This document shows positions 38,171 through 45,689 of a stretch of 64,000 nucleotides of DNA, piece by piece. The DNA is from Spirosoma validum. Lineage in GTDB: Bacteria; Bacteroidota; Bacteroidia; Cytophagales; Spirosomataceae. The notes below the pieces were generated by a model. It saw nothing but the letters and a program-made list of their open reading frames with translations. It was not told where the DNA came from and made no database searches. The stretch's first letter is position 1; every line of letters starts with the position of its first letter. Made by a program: the position numbers and the translations under genes. The stretch is from the NCBI RefSeq assembly GCF_014699035.1, contig NZ_JACXAA010000013.1, positions 124,001 through 188,000 of the forward strand. The letters are read 5' to 3'.

Positions 38171-39328
38171 TTATAGATCTTTTTGTATTGATCTTTCTAA
38201 TTCTTCGAGCAAATTAACATTTGCTGTAAATTCATTTATGATATCAGTTAAAACACTAACTGTTTCCTTTTTAGCTTTAGCATATTCAGTTGTCATTTGG
38301 GGAGTTGCTATTACTGATTGTCTCATTCCGTCTATCTGCTCTATAACTACTATGATAGTCTCTTTTAAATTTATCAGACTCGACACTAAAACTTGTTTTT
38401 CTTGTAAATCATCAGTTATACTACTATGTAGCGTTAATACAATGTAATAATACTTGATAAGTAATTTTTGCTGATAATTTAATTTAGAAATCTCTTCCCT
38501 TGTCTTTTTGCAATAGGCAAACATATTGCCAGATAATTGGTTAATTAACTTTTTTAGCTCTCTCATTTTGCTAGACTGATCTAGCGCATTTGCAAGATAA
38601 ATTTTTTCAGTTTTTTTATTTAAATTATTACTTAATATTGTCAAATTATTAGTCATCCTATTATATATTTCCGTTAATTTAACAGATTCTTTCATGGTGA
38701 TTTCAAGAGCTTCAAAATAACCAATATCTTCAAGATTAGGGCCTTCTACAACTTCTGCTTGTAAATACTCCTCTTGGATAGATACAACCATAGGCACATC
38801 AGTCTTGTATTCTTTAAGAACAGAAATTAAACTGAGTCTTAATAATTGTTCAAATTCTTCCGCTTGATTAAATTCTCTATAATAAACACCTTGATCAAAT
38901 AATTCTTGCTGAAATTTTCGGACTTTTGACAAACTTTCTAAGTCAATATCTTTGAGTGACAAGGGAGGAGTAGTTTTAAAAAAAAATAATACTTCAGTTG
39001 ATGTAGTCTTATTTTTCTCAAAAGCACGATCAAATTCTTCTTTGGTACCCGACTCAGCTCTATTAGTTGGAGTGCCAAACCTATTCCACATAATACCAAT
39101 AAAAATATCATAATCATCTGCAATTTGCCTATTAATCACATCTTGAGGATCAAGTCCAATTGATGGATGTGTGTGAGTTTTCCATGCAACTAATTCAAGT
39201 TTAATTGCATTATTTGAATAGTTGCCAATGTTAATTTCATCAATGACTTTTTTGACAATTTGACGTTCTGCTTTTACATCTCCTGGTGAAGCTAGAAATA
39301 TTTTGTAAAGAGTAATATTGGTAGGCAT
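38171..39328 (-). CDS. DUF4062-domain protein with alpha-helical C-terminus
   Basis: 385 residues. The N-terminal 155 residues match the DUF4062 family: YKIFLASPGDVKAERQIV (8-25), ELVAWKTHTHPSIGLDPQDVINRQ (45-68), DDYDIFIGIMWNRFGTPT (71-88) and GTKEEFDRAF (94-103). DUF4062 is usually the N-terminal module of larger STAND-type NTPases or other conflict-related proteins; here no NTPase motif follows. Residues about 180-385 look helical, with long charged amphipathic stretches. The coding sequence is strongly AT-rich compared with flanking genes and it is bracketed by inverted repeats, implying recent transfer. A role in defence or stress is inference; the protein could also be a signalling adaptor. 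ATG at 39328 places the DUF4062 motif at the proper distance. Confidence 0.8.
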   Translation of the reverse strand: MPTNITLYKIFLASPGDVKAERQIVKKVIDEINIGNYSNNAIKLELVAWKTHTHPSIGLDPQDVINRQIADDYDIFIGIMWNRFGTPTNRAESGTKEEFDRAFEKNKTTSTEVLFFFKTTPPLSLKDIDLESLSKVRKFQQELFDQGVYYREFNQAEEFEQLLRLSLISVLKEYKTDVPMVVSIQEEYLQAEVVEGPNLEDIGYFEALEITMKESVKLTEIYNRMTNNLTILSNNLNKKTEKIYLANALDQSSKMRELKKLINQLSGNMFAYCKKTREEISKLNYQQKLLIKYYYIVLTLHSSITDDLQEKQVLVSSLINLKETIIVVIEQIDGMRQSVIATPQMTTEYAKAKKETVSVLTDIINEFTANVNLLEELERSIQKDL

Positions 39329-39405
39329 AAAAACTTAGTTTAATTTTTAATTATTCAAATAAAAGGTTCAAATTTATTTTTAAAACTAGTACTATTCCGT
39401 CTTCC

Positions 39406-39433
39406 TTATTGATCCGTGAATGAGTCTATGAAG
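39406..39433 (+). repeat. Internal direct copy of the segment-end repeat
   Basis: Starts TTATTGATCCGTGAATGAGTC and matches the left terminal repeat apart from scattered mismatches. Together with 39491-39520 it forms a local inverted repeat of about 20 bp, upstream of the DUF4062 start, so it could also be a regulatory hairpin or operator. Confidence 0.55.
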
Positions 39434-39490
39434 AAATGTAATGGTTAAAGTTGTCATGGAATAACCAATCCTGCAAAATCCAGCTTTAAT

Positions 39491-39520
39491 CTTTAAAGAC
39501 TCACTCACGGATCAATAATA
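39491..39520 (-). repeat. Right inverted repeat of the DUF4062 segment
   Basis: Reverse complement begins TATTATTGATCCGTGAGT. Matches the left repeat at 25 of 30 positions. Sequence to the right (39521 onward) is AT-rich but does not repeat the left flank in an obvious target duplication. Confidence 0.6.
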
Positions 39521-39610
39521 TATTTTAGCAAAGTCATTGCAGACGATTTCCTATAAGCAGCATGAAGCTTTATTTCTTTTACTATACTTGTATTAAGTTT
39601 TATAAATACA

Positions 39611-39781
39611 ATGAAACAAGTTGTTAAGAAACCGACTTTACAAGATCAACAGGTAGCAGATGAACCGCTATTGTCCTCTACAGAGGAGGTTCCAGAAAAG
39701 GAATCAGAAAAAACAGCACGTAAAGACCATCTACGTTTTTTAGTCGAGCAAGCGCAGGAGCTTAACCTGGGTTACGAATGA
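39611..39781 (+). CDS. Small acidic protein (56 aa)
   Basis: ATG at 39611 opens a frame of 56 codons ending TGA at 39781. The product begins MKQVVKKPTLQDQQVAD, has a Glu-rich middle (STEEVPEKESEKTARKD) and ends in a helix-like segment LRFLVEQAQELNLGYE. It lies 90 bp to the right of the inverted-repeat segment and converges with the GH127 gene (9 bp between stops). No family recognised. The codon pattern is plausible, yet a gene of this size cannot be confirmed by eye. Confidence 0.45.
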   Translation: MKQVVKKPTLQDQQVADEPLLSSTEEVPEKESEKTARKDHLRFLVEQAQELNLGYE

Positions 39782-39790
39782 TTCAACTTT

Positions 39791-41821
39791 CTATTTCTCT
39801 GCCACCCACACCTTATACGAATAAACGCCCCGGTTGCTGAAGGTGTAGAACGGGATGGCGGTGAAGGAAACCGGTTTCGCGTTTTTGTCTGTAGCCTGTC
39901 CCGTAATTACGTTGACGCCGTTTAGCAGGCTGGCTTGGTACGTTAGTTTCAGGGGCGTATTGGCGGGTAGAGTGAGGTCGTTCAGGTTGGGGTTGTCGAT
40001 GCTTTCCAGTCCGTACACGATGGGGCCGGATGCCAGCGCTACCTTGCCTTTGATCGTCTGAATCGAATCACTGGGCGAGACGATCCTGGGTTGAATCGGC
40101 AGACTTAGCTCGATACGATCGCCTTTTTTCCAGGTTCGGCGGATCGCTACGTATCCGTTCTGCGGCTGCACTGACACGGCTTTCCCGTTCACCTTCAGCG
40201 ACACCGGTTCCTGTACGGTCGAGGTGTATAAATTGAACGGATTCTCCTGACTGTGCGCCCATCCCGGTATCCGCACCTTCACCGTAAACGCCTTTGTAGC
40301 CGTCGGATTCACAACAATTACCGACTCACCTTTCCAGGGGTAATGTGTCACCTGCTTCAGGTTGACGCTGGTTCCTGCAACGGTCAGGTCGGCCTGGCTA
40401 CCGATGAACAGGTTCACGTAGGCGGCATCCTGGTCATAGGCGTAGATGAAACCCGGCATGGCCGACACCATTTTCAACAGCATCGGCGGGCAGCAGGGGC
40501 AGCTATGCCAGGCCCAACGCTTGTGATCGGTTGCCACCAGCGGGTTCTCGTAGAAATAATGATCGCCCTTGAGCGACACGCTGGACAGCAAGTTGTTGTA
40601 CAGCACCCGTTCCAGTTCGTCGATGTATTTGCCGTCGGCTTCCAGTTCGTTCATTCGCTGGCTGAAAAAAGCCGAACCGATAGCCGCACAGGATTCCAGA
40701 TAGGCCGATTCGGGCATAAAAAAGTTCTTGCCAAATCGTTCGCCGTCGGCAATGGCGCCTTCGCCCCCGGTGATGAACATCCGCTTACCGATCATATTGT
40801 CCCAGTAATTGTTGGCCGTTTCGACGTAGCGCGGATCGTTGTTTTCCAGCGCCGTAGCCGCTACGCCCGTTGCCAGCAACGTAGCACGAACGGCGTGGCC
40901 CTCAATGGTTTTCTGCTGAAAGACCGACATGTGATCCTGATTGTACGATTCATCGCTTTTGCGGGCGTATCGACCGTCTTTGTCGCCGTAGTTGCCCCGG
41001 TTCTCGATCCAGAACGTAGCGAGTTGGTAGTAGTGCTTTTCGTCTACTGGTACGCTCATCTTCGCTTTCAGCGCCGGTTCGTCTTTAAACAACCAATAGA
41101 GTTTCAGAATGGCTTCTTCGGGGCCGCCATGTCCGGGAATGACGTTCTTTTTGGGATCGGGGCCCATTTCCCGGTACATGTAATTGCTGAATTTGGTCGC
41201 TATGTCGAGGAGTTTCGTTTTGCCCGTCGCTTTATAATAATGTACAGCCGCTTCGATCAGCATCCCGGCATTATACACATCGTGCTGCCACTTATCGTCC
41301 CCGCCGTTGGTGCCCCACCGCTGATCGGGTTTTACCAGTGTTGTATACGTATTGAGGTAACCATCCGGGTCGGCGGCCTGGGCGGCAGCAATGCGGTCGA
41401 TATACCCGTCGATTTTCTTTTCCAGCTTCGGGTCGGGATATTCGACCAGCAGGTCAGCGGCTCCGCGGATGGTTTCGTACACCAGGCCATCGTACCAGGG
41501 CGGACCGTCGTGCTGTCCCGTATTTTTCTTTCCCTGCGCAACCAGATCGAAATTGAGAAAGGCGTTACGTGTCCGGCCAAGTTTAGCTTTCTCGTCAATC
41601 AGGTCTTTACGGTCGGGTTCGTAGGCCCCTTCGAGTTTATCAAATACGTCGTACACCGTCTTCGCATCCCATACCTTCAGCTTCGGACTCCAGAACAGAT
41701 CGTTCACGCTCACTTGCTCCAGCTTCAGCGGGTGAATGATGTGCGTGTGGGTTGACTGAGCTAAGGCAACGTAGGTAGAAAAGCTGAGCAGAAAAACTAC
41801 ACTGAGCGACAGAATGCGCAT
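39791..41821 (-). CDS. GH127 beta-L-arabinofuranosidase-like protein, exported
   Basis: About 676 residues from ATG at 41821 (MRILSLSVVFLLSFSTYVAL signal); an ATG 9 bp upstream is alternative. The (alpha/alpha)6 barrel carries GH127 signatures: NDLFWSPKLKVWDAKT, GLVYETIRGAADLL, QDHMSVFQQKTIEGHAVRA, and the zinc/catalytic cysteine motif WHSCPCCPP, where one cysteine acts as nucleophile. A C-terminal beta-sandwich follows. Acts on beta-L-arabinofuranosides of plant glycans, likely in the periplasm or outside. Partner GH43 lies 3.7 kb away. Confidence 0.88.
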   Translation of the reverse strand: MRILSLSVVFLLSFSTYVALAQSTHTHIIHPLKLEQVSVNDLFWSPKLKVWDAKTVYDVFDKLEGAYEPDRKDLIDEKAKLGRTRNAFLNFDLVAQGKKNTGQHDGPPWYDGLVYETIRGAADLLVEYPDPKLEKKIDGYIDRIAAAQAADPDGYLNTYTTLVKPDQRWGTNGGDDKWQHDVYNAGMLIEAAVHYYKATGKTKLLDIATKFSNYMYREMGPDPKKNVIPGHGGPEEAILKLYWLFKDEPALKAKMSVPVDEKHYYQLATFWIENRGNYGDKDGRYARKSDESYNQDHMSVFQQKTIEGHAVRATLLATGVAATALENNDPRYVETANNYWDNMIGKRMFITGGEGAIADGERFGKNFFMPESAYLESCAAIGSAFFSQRMNELEADGKYIDELERVLYNNLLSSVSLKGDHYFYENPLVATDHKRWAWHSCPCCPPMLLKMVSAMPGFIYAYDQDAAYVNLFIGSQADLTVAGTSVNLKQVTHYPWKGESVIVVNPTATKAFTVKVRIPGWAHSQENPFNLYTSTVQEPVSLKVNGKAVSVQPQNGYVAIRRTWKKGDRIELSLPIQPRIVSPSDSIQTIKGKVALASGPIVYGLESIDNPNLNDLTLPANTPLKLTYQASLLNGVNVITGQATDKNAKPVSFTAIPFYTFSNRGVYSYKVWVAEK

Positions 41822-41988
41822 AACGATCATGCGGTTTGGGAATGTGTTCCTAAAAGCGCCCTGACCGGTGTTTTTAACGGATCATTGGGACAAATGTTGA
41901 CAAGAACAATGACGCCAGACGTTTGCTATAACCATAGAACGCAGATTTTCAGGGTAATTAGGATCTTATACTAAATTGACGTCAGTAT

Positions 41989-42030
41989 GAGGTAGTGGTG
42001 TCGGGTTTGAGAACCCGACACCACTACCTC
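41989..42030. repeat. Hairpin repeat, GTGGTGTC family, copy 2
   Basis: Arms 41989-42007 and 42012-42030 are perfectly complementary over 19 bp (left arm GAGGTAGTGGTGTCGGGTT), with loop TGAG. The core GTGGTGTCGGG/CCCGACACCAC is shared with 31971-32000, 10 kb away. It follows the AraC pseudogene on the minus strand. Confidence 0.75.
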
Positions 42031-42050
42031 CCAGTAAAATCGAACGGATC

Positions 42051-42391
42051 TTAATCAACCATATCAGTTATAGGGCCAAAGGCGTATTCCACAAAAAGCC
42101 GGGATGAACCAGCTTCCGTTTCAATTTTGAGTACCTGACCAAGGGCCATAAAGAACAGGATTCCCTCATCGAAATCGTATTCCTGCTGACCATATTTCAT
42201 CCGGGCGCTGAAGTTTCATTTCAGGGCAATGGATAAAAATCATTGACCATATTCGTTTCTGCATCAGGCAAAGGCATCATGTTGGCCACATTAATGACAC
42301 TGACCAACGGATGTTCCGGTTTAGGCAATCCTCGGAATTGATGGAATTCGGTTATCGTTTTAAATCGACGAGGTTGAGCAGTACGCATAGG
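42051..42391 (-). pseudogene. Truncated, frameshifted AraC-family regulator
   Basis: The N-terminal arm of a Bacteroidota-type AraC regulator: MRTAQPRRFKTITEFHQFRG, then LPKPEHPLVSVINV in one frame, ending in a stop soon after DFY. The homology continues one frame over as SIALK, an in-frame TGA in place of a probable Arg codon (CGA), and NFSARMKYGQQEYDFDEG, ending with a TAA at 42051. The sensor domain is thus broken by a frameshift and a nonsense codon, and the C-terminal helix-turn-helix is missing. Confidence 0.7.
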
Positions 42392-42530
42392 TATGGTTTG
42401 TTTGCCCGGCAAAGGTCCGTTTTCCAGCGTTCAGACTTGTAGCTGAATCTCGGCTTGTTGTAGCCGTTTCGTGGGTTATACTTAAACAGTTTGTAAAACC
42501 TTTAGGTCTGTAATCGTCAATTGATTCTTT

Positions 42531-42941
42531 TCACTTTGTCGCAATCGGCACTTTCGTAAATCGACCCCAGGCCACAAAAGCGGCAAGCAGGGCAAAAACG
42601 ACATTGACACCAATGACTGATGCTTCTCCCCGCACAATATGAAAAATGCTGGCGCACAGCATAAGCACGATTAGGGCAACAGCCGCAATTGGGGTAAGTG
42701 TCGGCTGAATACGTAGCAACGAAGGTAGTATCAAGCCAACGGCCCCTGCTAAATCCACGATTCCGGTAAGTCTTACCAACGTAGCCGGAATCTGACCGGT
42801 CCAGGGCCACATGGTTGATAAATTGTCGATTGGTTGAGCCAACTTCATCCAGGCCGCCCAGACAAGACTGGCGGCTAGAATGATCTGTACAACCCAAAGA
42901 ATAACGTGCATTACGGTAAATGATTTTTGCTGATTTGCCAT
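42531..42941 (-). CDS. DoxX-family membrane protein
   Basis: 136 residues from ATG at 42941 (MANQQKSFTVMHVILWVVQI), with four membrane helices, in the DoxX/DoxD-like family. Members affect redox balance or sulfur and thiol metabolism; the exact role here is unknown. The gene is divergent from an HxlR regulator across a short region with palindromic sites, so control by that regulator is likely. A longer frame starting at 43046 would run into the operator and is not favoured. Confidence 0.75.
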   Translation of the reverse strand: MANQQKSFTVMHVILWVVQIILAASLVWAAWMKLAQPIDNLSTMWPWTGQIPATLVRLTGIVDLAGAVGLILPSLLRIQPTLTPIAAVALIVLMLCASIFHIVRGEASVIGVNVVFALLAAFVAWGRFTKVPIATK

Positions 42942-42964
42942 CGTATTGCGTTTCGGTAATGGCT

Positions 42965-42972
42965 CAAAAGTA
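42965..42972 (-). promoter_or_regulatory. Candidate -7 box for doxX
   Basis: TACTTTTG on the minus strand fits TAnnTTTG, 24 bp before the doxX ATG. The half-site CGCTATCCGA (42981-42990) falls in the -33/-7 spacer, where a repressor would block transcription. Confidence 0.5.
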
Positions 42973-42980
42973 TGTATATT

Positions 42981-43033
42981 CGCTATCCGATCGAAAGCGC
43001 TTCCTGTTTGGATAGCGCTATCCGAACGGATAG
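42981..43033. promoter_or_regulatory. Operator cluster between doxX and hxlR-type gene
   Basis: A 22-bp palindrome (43006-43027, core GGATAGCGCTATCC perfect, one mismatch in outer arms) plus a half-site CGCTATCCGA at 42981-42990 and GGATAG at 43028-43033. Such repeated half-sites between divergent genes are typical regulator binding sites. Confidence 0.6.
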
Positions 43034-43061
43034 TAACGGAACCCAAAATAACCCTGGATTG

Positions 43062-43400
43062 ATGTTGACAAGCGGAGGCTGCCCGAAGAATATGCTGTCT
43101 ATCAAAGACGCGTTAGAAGCGCTTGAAGGAAGGTGGAAACTGCTGATTTTGTTTTCATTGACTTCGGGTCCTAAACGCTTTAAGCAGATCGCTAAAGACG
43201 TTATCGGGATTACCGACAAAACCTTATCGAAAGAGCTGAAATGCCTGGAGGCCAATCAATTGGTGAAAAGGACCGTCCATGATACGTTTCCGCCAACGGT
43301 CGAATACGCCATTACGTCACACGGTCTATCGCTGGAGAAGGTTATTGAGGAGCTGCATTATTGGGGGTTAGCCCACCGCAAGGAGATTATTGGGAAATAG
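43062..43400 (+). CDS. HxlR-family transcriptional regulator
   Basis: From ATG at 43062 (112 residues), a winged helix-turn-helix protein: CPKNMLSIKDALEALEGRWKLL with the family Cys near residue 7, ILFSLTSGPKRFKQIA, and GITDKTLSKELKCLEANQLVKR. HxlR proteins often sense reactive electrophiles, aldehydes or redox state through this cysteine. It likely controls the divergent DoxX gene through the palindromic operators at 42981-43033. It overlaps the 3' end of the convergent cyclase gene by 14 bp. Confidence 0.85.
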   Translation: MLTSGGCPKNMLSIKDALEALEGRWKLLILFSLTSGPKRFKQIAKDVIGITDKTLSKELKCLEANQLVKRTVHDTFPPTVEYAITSHGLSLEKVIEELHYWGLAHRKEIIGK

Positions 43401-45396
43401 ATTGTGTTGGCCAATATGTCCCGACACGGGGCATGTTATCTGGCTGATGATCCAATTCAACAGCTTTTTTCTCAACAAAATACATTTTTATATCACCTTT
43501 CCCCTTCGCATTGATAACACCACGATAATCGAACGTAAAGCTGTCGTCGTCTTTCAACAGATTAAAAATCGATTCACTCACATTTACTTTTCCTGGCTGG
43601 CCATTGCTTTCGACTCTGCTGGCAGTATTCACCGTATCGCCCCATACATCGTACTGAAATTTTTTGACACCCACTACGCCTGCCACAACGGGTCCGCTGT
43701 GTATGCCTATGCGCATCTCAAAAGCAGGCTTACCGATTACATCGTTTTCCTCTTTTCTGTCTGCGATGAACGCCTGCATGTCCATGGCTGCCAGAACGGT
43801 ATTCCGGGTTGATTGCTGATCTGAGTGGGGGAGGTTACCCGCTGCCATGTAGGCATCGCCAATCGTCTTTATCTTCTCTATTTTGTATTTTTCCGTAATC
43901 AGATCAAAGGCTTTGAAACAGGCGTTGATTTCTTCCACCAACTGCTGAGGAGACATCGTTTCGGCCGTTTGGGTAAATGACTTGAAATCACTGAAAAGGA
44001 TAGCAACAGAACTAAAATTCTGAGCATCCACACTCCCTTTTTCTTTCAATTCATCGGCAATCTCCTTTGGTAAAATGTTGAGCAGTAACTCTTCCGAACG
44101 ATCCTTTTCTTTCTGCAAGGCTTCCCTCGATCGTCTAACATAATTCAGTCGATTCCAAAGCCCTAAAGCCACAACAACGATAAAGCCTAACGAGACGATG
44201 ATCATGTTCCGTTGCTGTTCTTTTTTTCGAACTTCTTCTTTATGTTGTTGCTGAATAACCTGTTCTTTTCGGGCATGGGAAACACTATCGACCAGTTGCT
44301 GCTTTTGAAACTCCATATTCTGTGCCTGACTGGCAATTTCCTGCAACTGCGAGCTGTCTTTGTGAACGATAGACTTCTCATAAAAATGAAGCGCCGAACT
44401 ATTATTTCCCAAAGCCTTATAGGATTTGTAAAGGCATTCGCAGGCTTCTCGTTTTAGTGTTAAAGCGCCTAATTTTTCAGCGATGTTGAGACCTTCCTTA
44501 CAGTTTTCAATCCCCTGAGACCTTTTCCCCATTTTATTCAGCAAATCGCCAAGCGCAATTTTTAAATTGCTGATGTACTGTAGGTTGTTGATTTCCTTAC
44601 CTATGACCAGACCATGTGTATAATATGAAAGGGCCCGATCAGACTTATTTTGATGATTGAATAATTCGCCTAAACTGTATAGCACTTCGGTTTGCCTCAG
44701 CTTATTGCCTAATTTGTTGGCAATGATTAATGACTGGTTAAGGTAATTATAGGCATCGGGATATTTTTGTTGCTTTATATAAATCTCACCGATTCCATTT
44801 AAGGTCTGTGCTAGTGAGACGGAATCGTTAATTACTTTTTGTAAAGTATAGGCTTTTTGATAGTAGGCCATACCATTTGAAAAATCTTTGATCGACACAT
44901 AAATTCCGCCAATATTTTGAGTGGTTGAGGCAATAATTTTTCGATCTCCTATTTTTTTCTGTATGGCAATGGCCTGTTTATACAACTCAAGCGCCTTTAG
45001 TTTATTCCCGAGGTAATAATAAACAGCCCCCATGTTGTTCAGGGCCGATGACATTCCTTTTTTATTATTGGCTATTTGATAGACGAATTTACTTTTATCG
45101 AAGAATTGAAGCGCTTTTGCGTAGTTACCCTGGTAATAATACGCGAGAGCAATTTGATTAAGACTTTTCCCGGCTCCGTCCAGTTGATTTAGTTTTTGAT
45201 AGATGGACAAGCTTTTTTCGGCCAATCCTAACGCGTCGACAAAATCGCCTGAGCTCATTTTCTGCTCCCCAGCTTTAAATAAACTGTCAGCTTGGTGTGT
45301 GTTTTGTCGATGAGCGGGTGTATCTGCCTGTGCGATTACGTTTTCTACAGTGGTCAGTAAAAATAGAAAAGCAAGAAGTCGCGCTGTATGTGTCAC
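43387..45396 (-). CDS. Class III adenylate/guanylate cyclase with TPR sensor
   Basis: 669 residues starting at a GTG (45396), with no in-frame ATG before the signal-like segment LLAFLFLLTTVENVIA. Residues about 40-370 contain TPR repeats (DGAGKSLNQIALAYYYQGNY and similar), predicted in the periplasm; then a helix at about 400-418 (MIIVSLGFIVVVALGLW), a coiled linker, and a C-terminal cyclase domain with the metal aspartates in FSDFKSFT and GDAYMAAGN. It would make cAMP or cGMP in response to an extracytoplasmic TPR-bound signal. A Crp/Fnr regulator lies about 9 kb away. Confidence 0.88.
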   Translation of the reverse strand: MTHTARLLAFLFLLTTVENVIAQADTPAHRQNTHQADSLFKAGEQKMSSGDFVDALGLAEKSLSIYQKLNQLDGAGKSLNQIALAYYYQGNYAKALQFFDKSKFVYQIANNKKGMSSALNNMGAVYYYLGNKLKALELYKQAIAIQKKIGDRKIIASTTQNIGGIYVSIKDFSNGMAYYQKAYTLQKVINDSVSLAQTLNGIGEIYIKQQKYPDAYNYLNQSLIIANKLGNKLRQTEVLYSLGELFNHQNKSDRALSYYTHGLVIGKEINNLQYISNLKIALGDLLNKMGKRSQGIENCKEGLNIAEKLGALTLKREACECLYKSYKALGNNSSALHFYEKSIVHKDSSQLQEIASQAQNMEFQKQQLVDSVSHARKEQVIQQQHKEEVRKKEQQRNMIIVSLGFIVVVALGLWNRLNYVRRSREALQKEKDRSEELLLNILPKEIADELKEKGSVDAQNFSSVAILFSDFKSFTQTAETMSPQQLVEEINACFKAFDLITEKYKIEKIKTIGDAYMAAGNLPHSDQQSTRNTVLAAMDMQAFIADRKEENDVIGKPAFEMRIGIHSGPVVAGVVGVKKFQYDVWGDTVNTASRVESNGQPGKVNVSESIFNLLKDDDSFTFDYRGVINAKGKGDIKMYFVEKKAVELDHQPDNMPRVGTYWPTQSISQ

Positions 45397-45689
45397 GGTA
45401 GGTTACTTGTAAGTAAAGACGTATTTCCGGGTTTATTATACATCATTGAGACGCAACAAGCTAGGTTCTGCCACTATCGAATTAAAAAGAGGTGGCAGAA
45501 GCTCATTTGCTGCATAAGTGTTTTTAGTGTCCGGCGCAATGATATTCTCACAAACAAACGTATCCGGTTATTACGCCGGATACGTTTGTTTGTGAGGGTG
45601 TTATACTTAATGATGCTCCTGATTGGTAAATGGCTTGGCAATTGTTCTACCAGTTTTTACAAAGTACCGGAATATCACTATACGCTCGT
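45397..45689. other. Intergenic region with a long hairpin
   Basis: About 290 bp without a credible gene. It contains the 21-bp palindrome at 45547-45596 and ordinary AT-rich sequence. Confidence 0.65.
45547..45596. repeat. 21-bp perfect hairpin after gnd
   Basis: Arms 45547-45567 and 45576-45596 are perfect complements (left arm CTCACAAACAAACGTATCCG), loop 8 nt. It lies 94 bp after the gnd stop on the minus strand, where a terminator would be, but without a T run. Confidence 0.8.

Larger units (their letters stand above)
38116..39520. mobile_element. AT-rich segment with terminal inverted repeats carrying one DUF4062 gene
   Basis: The left end 38116-38145 (starts TATTATTGATTCGTGAAT) and the reverse complement of 39491-39520 (starts TATTATTGATCCGTGAGT) agree at 25 of 30 positions and point toward each other, as terminal inverted repeats do. 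A third, direct copy lies at 39406-39433 inside the right end. The only gene is the AT-rich DUF4062 ORF. Base composition is clearly lower in G+C than the neighbours by eye. No transposase is present and I could not identify a target-site duplication, so the element, if mobile, would depend on enzymes in trans. Confidence 0.55.

Noticed and set aside
40253-41755. 500-codon open frame on the plus strand
   Set aside because: It is antisense to the GH127 gene, whose frame has clear family motifs; the antisense frame has no recognisable protein pattern.
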